Positions 58,461 to 64,000 of a stretch of 64,000 nucleotides of DNA are shown piece by piece. Location of the stretch: the NCBI GenBank assembly GCA_910585485.1, contig CAJUEZ010000002.1, forward strand, positions 38,585 to 102,584, read 5' to 3'. Both the position numbers and the translations under genes were made by a program. Position 1 is the stretch's first letter; the number at the start of each line of letters is the position of its first letter. Below the pieces are notes generated by a model, which was not told the DNA's origin, did not search any database, and saw only the letters and a list, made by a program, of their open reading frames with translations. The DNA comes from an uncultured Clostridia bacterium. GTDB taxonomy: Bacteria; Bacillota; Clostridia; UBA1381.

Positions 58461-59672
58461 TTACATCAATTTTTGTAATCTTTCATTTACCGACAGAAGA
58501 AATTCTTCCGTGTCAACCTTTTTCTTGTTTTCAAGAGTTGAAAGAGCCGCAAGGTCGCCTGTCATAACACCTTCCTCGATAGTTTGTATAGTAGCTTTTT
58601 CAAGGTTGTCAGCAAACTTCACAAGGTCTGCAAGATTATCAAGTTCGCCTCTTTTGCGGAGTGCGCCTGTCCAAGCAAACAGCGTTGCAACTGAGTTTGT
58701 CGAAGTTTTTTCCCCTTTGAGGTGCTTGTAGTAATGGCGCTGAACAGTACCATGCGCAGCCTCGTACTCATAAACACCGTCAGGTGATACAAGCACTGAT
58801 GTCATCATAGCAAGCGAACCGTATGCTGTCGCAACCATATCTGACATAACATCACCGTCATAGTTCTTACATGCCCATATATAACCGCCTTCCGAACGGA
58901 TTACTCTGGCAACAGCGTCATCAATTAATGTGTAAAAATACTCAATGCCTGCCGCATCAAATTTTTCTTTATATTCAGTATCAAATATTTCCTGGAAAAT
59001 ATCCTTGAAACGATGGTCATATTTTTTTGAAATTGTATCCTTTGTGGCAAACCATATGTCCTTCTTCATATCAAGGGCATAATTAAAACATGCTCTCGCA
59101 AAGCTTCCTATAGACTCATCTCTGTTGTGAACACCCTGGATAATGCCGTCTTCATTTGCGAAATCATATATTAACTCGCGTGTTTCTTGACCGTTTGTAT
59201 CTGTTGTTACGAGTTCAGCCTTGCTTCCTGCCTTAACCTGCATTTCAACATTTTTATATATATCTCCGTAAGCGTGACGCGCGATTGTAATCGGCTTTGT
59301 CCATGTCGGAATATAAGGTGTTATTCCTTTAACAAGAATAGGTGTTCTGAATACTGTTCCATCAAGCATGGCACGGATTGTGCCGTTTGGTGATTTCCAC
59401 ATTTCTTTAAGGTCGTATTCGGTCATTCTTGCGGCGTTAGGCGTGATTGTAGCGCACTTAACAGCAACACCGTATTTCTTGGTGGCATTAGCGCTGTCAA
59501 TGGTAACCTGGTCATTTGTTTCATTTCTGTACTCCAAACCAAGGTCGTAATACTCAGTTTTGAGATCTATGTAAGGTGTCAGAAGAATATCCTTAATCAT
59601 CTTCCATATGATTCTTGTCATCTCGTCGCCGTCCATCTCAACAAGCGGTGTTTTCATTTGAATTTTAGCCAT
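58461..59672 (-). CDS. icd: NADP-dependent isocitrate dehydrogenase, eukaryotic-type
   Basis: A 403-residue IDH. PLVEMDGDEMTRIIWKMIKD at the start, SPNGTIRAMLDGTVFRTPI with the substrate serine and arginines, GGYIWACKNYDGDVMSDMVA with the metal Asp, and EAAHGTVQRHYYKHLKGE with the NADP-binding region are all of the type II (eukaryotic/homodimeric) subfamily rather than the E. coli type. It converts isocitrate to 2-oxoglutarate. It has its own promoter at 59733-59761 and a hairpin in its leader. Confidence 0.95.
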   Translation of the reverse strand: MAKIQMKTPLVEMDGDEMTRIIWKMIKDILLTPYIDLKTEYYDLGLEYRNETNDQVTIDSANATKKYGVAVKCATITPNAARMTEYDLKEMWKSPNGTIRAMLDGTVFRTPILVKGITPYIPTWTKPITIARHAYGDIYKNVEMQVKAGSKAELVTTDTNGQETRELIYDFANEDGIIQGVHNRDESIGSFARACFNYALDMKKDIWFATKDTISKKYDHRFKDIFQEIFDTEYKEKFDAAGIEYFYTLIDDAVARVIRSEGGYIWACKNYDGDVMSDMVATAYGSLAMMTSVLVSPDGVYEYEAAHGTVQRHYYKHLKGEKTSTNSVATLFAWTGALRKRGELDNLADLVKFADNLEKATIQTIEEGVMTGDLAALSTLENKKKVDTEEFLLSVNERLQKLM

Positions 59673-59699
59673 TTAAAATCAATCCTTTCCTAATAAAAT

Positions 59700-59719
59700 G
59701 GGGGCTGCGCTCAGCCCCC
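59700..59719 (-). terminator. terminator-like hairpin in the icd leader
   Basis: GGGGGCTG-AGCG-CAGCCCCC on the minus strand, followed by ATTTTATTA. It lies downstream of the icd promoter and 28 bp before the icd start, so it sits inside the icd transcript as well as after the EAL-protein gene. The T tract is interrupted, so termination may be partial. Confidence 0.55.
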
Positions 59720-59732
59720 TTACTTACTTTAT

Positions 59733-59761
59733 ATATTAGCATATATATCCTTTAATGTCAA
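59733..59761 (-). promoter_or_regulatory. sigma-A promoter of icd
   Basis: On the minus strand, perfect TTGACA (59761-59756) and TAATAT (59738-59733) are 17 bp apart, directly after the stop codon of the upstream gene. Confidence 0.8.
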
Positions 59762-59764
59762 TAT

Positions 59765-62602
59765 TCAATTTGACGAATCCAGAAGTTCTTTAAAGTCATT
59801 GTATGGCAGCGGCTTGGAATAAAAGTAACCCTGAACCATGTCACAGCCGGCATCTTTAAGGAAGTCACGCTGAACTTTTGTCTCAACCCCCTCGCATATT
59901 GTCTTCAAGTGAATTTTTGATGCCATGGATATGATTTCCTCAACAATTACCTGACTGCGTTTGGAGTTGTCGGAATTATCAATAAACACCTTATCAATTT
60001 TTAAAATATCAATAGGTACTTTACGCAGCAAATTTAGTGATGAATAACCGCTTCCGAAATCGTCCATAGAAATTGTAAAACCATGAGCTTTTAATTCGCT
60101 TATAAGAGATATGGCGCTGTTATCTTCCTGAGAGAAGATACTCTCTGTTATTTCAATTTCTATATATTTCTTTGGTGTTTTATATTTATCAACCAATTTT
60201 TCAAGCTTTTCAACAAATTTGTCATCACCGAGGTGACAGCGGGAGACGTTTATAGAAATAGGCACGATTTTCACTCCGCTTTCGACTCTGTGACTAATCA
60301 TTTTGAATACTGATTCGTACACGTAAAAATCAAGTTTTACAATAAAACCGTTTTTCTCAAACAAAGGAATGAACATTCCCGGAGATATAATTCCTTTTTC
60401 CTTATGCTGCCAGCGTACCAACGCTTCAGCGCCTATAATATTATCTGTTGATAATTCATACTTAGGCTGATAATAAATAATAAATTCCTTGTTTTCAAGC
60501 GATTTGACCATTTCAATTTCAATGGAATTTTGCATATTCATAGTATCATTCATCTTATCAGTGAAATATTGCAGATAATTTGAATTTGTGCCGCCGTTGT
60601 ATGACTTGGCTATATTCGCCTTGTCTATATATTGTGAAATACTGATGGCAGGATTATAATGAGGAATAGGGTATACTCCGATTTTTATTGGAACCTGATA
60701 CCTTGTTGAATTATGTATATATATGTCTATATCCTTTAGCAAGTTAATTCTTTCTCTGCCTTCTTCGGTATCTTCAATAAGTGCAAGGAAGTTATCGCTT
60801 TGGAAACGCGCGTATATACCATGACCTTTAAATATTTTTTCGATTTCTTTTGCCATGTTGCATATGGTTTGGTCACCGATAATACGTCCAAAACTTTCAT
60901 TTATAAGCTTGAAGTTTCTTGCGTCAATAGAAGCGAGAAGATAAGAATGCTCAGGATTTTTATCCATCAGTTTATGAGCTGCTTTATCAAAGAAGAGCTT
61001 ATTTGGAATTTGTGTAAGGAAATCTGTTCTTGCCAGTTTTCTGAAATGAAGTTCCCTAAACTTTAGAATGATAAATAATATCACAAGTACGAGGACTATA
61101 ATTATAATCCATTCCTTGTTGGCATACAGCATATCACGGAAATTTGGCACATAAATATGACTCAAAGTATAAATTTTATTTTCAAGTTCTGCTTCGGGTA
61201 TGGACATATTATTTATCGTCTTATTAAGAAGATTGACAATATCATCATCACATGTAAGGTCGGATATACCAAGCCTTACAGGAATACTTACAGTGAAGTC
61301 GTTTACAATGGAAAGCGATGGATGCGCAATAAGACTTGTTTTTGTCTGCATATCAGGTGATGATATAAGCGCCATAGCTATCTTGCTATTTTCCGCTGCG
61401 TTTAAAAGTGAGTTGATTGTCTTATATTCGGTAAGCTTCCATTGTGGATGCGTCGAGTTTATGTAATTGCTTATCCATAAATCATCGGAAAGAATACCAA
61501 CTGTAATTTGATTGTCTTCAAAAATATTGGTGTCATTTTTGCTGACAGGTATGTATGAAATTGAAGTGTAAGGTTCTGTTGCAGTGATTAGTCCGCCGAC
61601 AGAACCGGAGGCGGTGAGAAGCGCGTCACCCTGTCCCATTATGATATTATTCATTGTGGCATCGTAATGATTATATGGTATAAATTCCACTTCGAGTCCT
61701 GCTGTGTTGGTTATTTTACGCGCTATATCTTCAAAAACACCGTCATAAGAGTCTGTTTCAGAATTGTAAAAAGAAATAGGATAATTGTTTTTTGGCACAA
61801 GTATTCTAAGTATTTTCTGATCCTTCATAGACTGATATTCGTCTTCAGTAAGTCCCGCCATATTAAGATAAGGGATTCTCAGGCTTGCTGTATAGTTAGA
61901 TGTGAGATAAAAAGGCGAGGAGATTCTAAGATTCGCTATGCTGTCATTTAAAAGAGATAGAGTCTTGCTGTCTCCTTTTCTTGTAGCGCAGAAATATTGA
62001 AATTCACCGCATTTTGCAATAAGACGCATATTGTCAGGACGTTCTGTGGAAGGCGACAGCATCGCGTCCACAGAGCGGTCATTGACAGCTGACACCATTT
62101 CGTCCACAGTGTCAAAGTATACCGGAGTATATGTGAAATTGTTTTTAGAACTGTACTCGCGAAACGTATCTTCAAAATAGGAATTACTTAAAATGGCTAT
62201 TTTCAAACCGTTAAAATCAGAAAAATCTTCATAATAAATATCGCTGTCAGAATATGCAAATAATGTAAGAAAACCGATTGCAACAGGCTCATTTGTATAG
62301 TCAAAGTACTGCAAAAAGGCCTCGTTCTTGGGAACCATGCTTAAAAAGTCAATCGAGCCTTCACTTAGAGCGCTAATACCCTCCGAAGTGGTAAATTCAC
62401 TGAATGTCAATTCGGAATTATGTACTGATGTGAAAACAGATTTCAGGCTGTTTTGTGAATATTGAGTAATATTATTGCCATTGAATTTATAGTCATTAAT
62501 AATGCCGGCTTTATATATGATTTTTTCGGCATTTACTGATGAAGATATAAAAAGCAGCGTCAATATTGATAAAAGAAATATAAGAGGTTTTATTTTCTTC
62601 AT
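59765..62602 (-). CDS. periplasmic-binding-domain sensor with degenerate GGDEF and EAL domains
   Basis: A 945-residue membrane signalling protein. Signal peptide or helix (1-25). Two solute-binding (SBP_bac_3-like) domains (about 28-245 and 265-480), with PISFYNSETDSYDGVFEDIA typical of the second. A transmembrane helix lies at about 500-518. The GGDEF domain (about 535-680) has SDNFLAL where RxGGDEF belongs, so cyclase activity is unlikely. The EAL domain (about 700-940) has EALVRW (726-731), NVSR, EITES, DDFGSGYSS, ILKIDK and CEGVET, so the phosphodiesterase metal and catalytic residues look complete. It probably degrades c-di-GMP in response to an external ligand. Confidence 0.9.
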   Translation of the reverse strand: MKKIKPLIFLLSILTLLFISSSVNAEKIIYKAGIINDYKFNGNNITQYSQNSLKSVFTSVHNSELTFSEFTTSEGISALSEGSIDFLSMVPKNEAFLQYFDYTNEPVAIGFLTLFAYSDSDIYYEDFSDFNGLKIAILSNSYFEDTFREYSSKNNFTYTPVYFDTVDEMVSAVNDRSVDAMLSPSTERPDNMRLIAKCGEFQYFCATRKGDSKTLSLLNDSIANLRISSPFYLTSNYTASLRIPYLNMAGLTEDEYQSMKDQKILRILVPKNNYPISFYNSETDSYDGVFEDIARKITNTAGLEVEFIPYNHYDATMNNIIMGQGDALLTASGSVGGLITATEPYTSISYIPVSKNDTNIFEDNQITVGILSDDLWISNYINSTHPQWKLTEYKTINSLLNAAENSKIAMALISSPDMQTKTSLIAHPSLSIVNDFTVSIPVRLGISDLTCDDDIVNLLNKTINNMSIPEAELENKIYTLSHIYVPNFRDMLYANKEWIIIIVLVLVILFIILKFRELHFRKLARTDFLTQIPNKLFFDKAAHKLMDKNPEHSYLLASIDARNFKLINESFGRIIGDQTICNMAKEIEKIFKGHGIYARFQSDNFLALIEDTEEGRERINLLKDIDIYIHNSTRYQVPIKIGVYPIPHYNPAISISQYIDKANIAKSYNGGTNSNYLQYFTDKMNDTMNMQNSIEIEMVKSLENKEFIIYYQPKYELSTDNIIGAEALVRWQHKEKGIISPGMFIPLFEKNGFIVKLDFYVYESVFKMISHRVESGVKIVPISINVSRCHLGDDKFVEKLEKLVDKYKTPKKYIEIEITESIFSQEDNSAISLISELKAHGFTISMDDFGSGYSSLNLLRKVPIDILKIDKVFIDNSDNSKRSQVIVEEIISMASKIHLKTICEGVETKVQRDFLKDAGCDMVQGYFYSKPLPYNDFKELLDSSN

Positions 62603-62662
62603 CTATTTGTACCTCGGCTTATATAAAATGTACTTATTATTATCTATTATATATTACTATCT

Positions 62663-62691
62663 ATTATATACTATATTTACCCAATGGTCAA
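62663..62691 (-). promoter_or_regulatory. sigma-A promoter of the EAL-protein gene
   Basis: On the minus strand TTGACC (62691-62686) and TATAAT (62668-62663) are 17 bp apart, about 60 bp before the start codon. The leader has a 13-bp direct repeat, TATCTATTATATA. Confidence 0.75.
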
Positions 62692-62724
62692 ATGATTTTT
62701 TTTGAAATATCAATTTCTTTTGGT

Positions 62725-62753
62725 ACATATTATGAAAATCGGCGCATATACAT
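62725..62753 (+). promoter_or_regulatory. possible sigma-E-type promoter of spoIVA
   Basis: ACATATT (62725-62731) and CATATACAT (62745-62753) are 13 bp apart, resembling the mother-cell sigma-E pattern (ATATT and CATACAnT). spoIVA is sigma-E dependent in Bacillus and Clostridium. The match is approximate. Confidence 0.4.
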
Positions 62754-62789
62754 ATAACATATATTTTGGACAAAAGGAGGAAACGTAAA

Positions 62790-64000
62790 GTGGAGGAATA
62801 TAACATTTACAGCGATATAGCGCAGAGAAGTCAGGGTGACGTGTACATAGGCGTTGTGGGGCCTGTCAGAACGGGAAAATCCACATTTATAAAGAAGTTC
62901 ATGGATTTGCTTGTAATACCTAATATAGAGAATGTATATCAGGCGGAGAGGGCGAGGGATGAGCTCCCGCAGTCAGCGGCGGGAAGGACTATAATGACTA
63001 CCGAGCCGAAATTCATACCAAACGAGGCTGTCAACATATCGCTTGGGGACAACGCGCATCTTAAAGTGCGAATGATAGACTGTGTGGGATACATAGTGGA
63101 CAGTTCGCTTGGATATGTGGAGGATGATGAGCCGAGAATGGTGACAACTCCATGGTTTGATCACCCTATTGCGTTTAACGAGGCGGCTGAAATAGGAACT
63201 AAAAAGGTAATAACGGAACATTCCACAATAGGTCTTGTTGTAACTACAGACGGCAGTATCACAGAGATAGACAGAGAGGATTATGTGGATGCCGAGAACA
63301 GGGTTATAAATGAACTTAAGGCGATAAATAAGCCTTTTGTTGTGCTTTTAAATTCTGTAAATCCAAACTCACAAAACACTCAGAATATAAAAAGCGAACT
63401 TGAAAATCAGCATGGAGTTCCGGTTATCGCGGTAAATTGCGAGGAATTGAGCGCGGCGGACATACATGAGATTATTGAAACGGTGCTGTTTGAATTTCCG
63501 CTGAAGGAAATCAATATTGATATTCCTGCCTGGATAGAGGAACTGGACAATGATCATTGGCTAAAAAAAGATATTTACAGCGCGGTTATGGAAAAAATAG
63601 AAAATGTAAACCGTATACGTGATGTGCGCGCGCTTGCGGACGGAATAGATAACTGTGAGTTTGTAAAGCGTTCCTATATAGAGGGAATGGACTTGGGTGA
63701 CGGAACAGTAAAACTGTGTATGGAATTGCCTCAGCCATTGTTTTACAGGATTCTTGGCGAGATGTCAGGATTTGAAATAGATGGGGAACATCAGCTTATG
63801 ACGCTTATGGAGAACCTTGCAAAAATGAAAGCTGAGTATGACAAGGTATCTTTTGCGCTGCACGAGGTAATGGAAAAAGGATATGGAATAGTATCGCCGT
63901 CCACTGACGAACTGACGCTTGATGAGCCTAAAATTGTGAAGCAGGGCGGAAAATTCGGAGTGAAGTTAAAGGCTTCGGCGCCGAGCATACATATGATACG
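62790..64000 (+). CDS. spoIVA: stage IV sporulation protein A, C-terminus outside window
   Basis: A partial gene starting at GTG 62790 after AAAGGAGG and running off the right edge after 403 codons (the family is about 490). MEEYNIYSDIAQRSQGDVYI is the conserved opening. GPVRTGKSTF (24-33) is the P-loop of its ATPase domain. SAAGRTIMTTEPKF is the switch region. SpoIVA polymerises on the outer forespore membrane as the base of the spore coat. Together with dpaA-dpaB it marks the organism as spore-forming. Confidence 0.95.
   Translation, partial: MEEYNIYSDIAQRSQGDVYIGVVGPVRTGKSTFIKKFMDLLVIPNIENVYQAERARDELPQSAAGRTIMTTEPKFIPNEAVNISLGDNAHLKVRMIDCVGYIVDSSLGYVEDDEPRMVTTPWFDHPIAFNEAAEIGTKKVITEHSTIGLVVTTDGSITEIDREDYVDAENRVINELKAINKPFVVLLNSVNPNSQNTQNIKSELENQHGVPVIAVNCEELSAADIHEIIETVLFEFPLKEINIDIPAWIEELDNDHWLKKDIYSAVMEKIENVNRIRDVRALADGIDNCEFVKRSYIEGMDLGDGTVKLCMELPQPLFYRILGEMSGFEIDGEHQLMTLMENLAKMKAEYDKVSFALHEVMEKGYGIVSPSTDELTLDEPKIVKQGGKFGVKLKASAPSIHMI

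Noticed and set aside
1..64000. CRISPR array, prophage, rRNA or tRNA genes
   Set aside because: No regularly spaced repeats, phage structural genes, rRNA or tRNA sequences were recognised on either strand.

Overview
The window comes from a spore-forming, low-to-moderate GC Clostridia-type Firmicute. The evidence is the complete S10-spc-alpha ribosomal operon with Gram-positive gene order, the zinc-type S14, sporulation genes (spoIVA, dpaA, dpaB), SLH-anchored surface proteins, ECF vitamin transporters and strong AGGAGG ribosome-binding sites. Genus cannot be fixed from sequence reading alone. No rRNA or tRNA gene, CRISPR array or prophage was seen.

Layout. 1-756: end-truncated aldolase-family gene. 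0.9-10.3 kb: a cobalamin riboswitch with its own terminator controls a five-gene operon. The operon encodes two SLH-anchored secreted proteins, a membrane-tethered protein, an EcfT and a two-ATPase/S-component fusion. The secreted parts combine the alpha/alpha-toroid and DUF4430 folds found together in animal intrinsic factor and transcobalamin, so the operon looks like a surface corrinoid-capture and uptake system. 10.4-17.1 kb: small membrane protein, acetyltransferase, KDPG aldolase plus KDG kinase, DUF2752 protein, and a glycosyltransferase/thioredoxin reductase/amidohydrolase run. 17.4-23.9 kb: MMPL transporter, a large GLUG-repeat/coiled-coil membrane protein and a TetR regulator.

23.9-29.7 kb: the sporulation operon dpaA-dpaB on the minus strand. 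dpaA is split into an N-terminal half (29679-29288) and a C-terminal half (24969-24490) by a 4.3 kb element. The element carries a large serine recombinase, a small overlapping ORF, an ArsB/NhaD-type permease and a cytidylate kinase-like protein. Recombination between the two 5-bp GTAGG cores would restore a 288-codon dpaA exactly in frame, so this is a skin-like element probably excised during sporulation. A sigma-K-type promoter precedes the split gene.

29.7-35.5 kb: sulfur metabolism (ThiF/MoeB-like protein, serine acetyltransferase, O-acetylhomoserine sulfhydrylase, cysteine synthase), with a Cys-Cys leader peptide in front of the last two, and two broken genes (MATE remnant, frameshifted DUF3737). 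35.6-41.4 kb: SLH-GH5 glycoside hydrolase, second cytidylate kinase-like gene, small membrane proteins, THF riboswitch plus FolT-type S component, PRPP synthetase-like and nucleotidyltransferase genes. 41.5-58.4 kb: ribosomal protein operon with secY, adk, map, infA and rpoA. It is interrupted by several long intergenic hairpins that share an apex pattern although their arms differ. 58.4-64 kb: isocitrate dehydrogenase, a periplasmic-binding/GGDEF-EAL sensor, and the start of spoIVA, which runs off the window.
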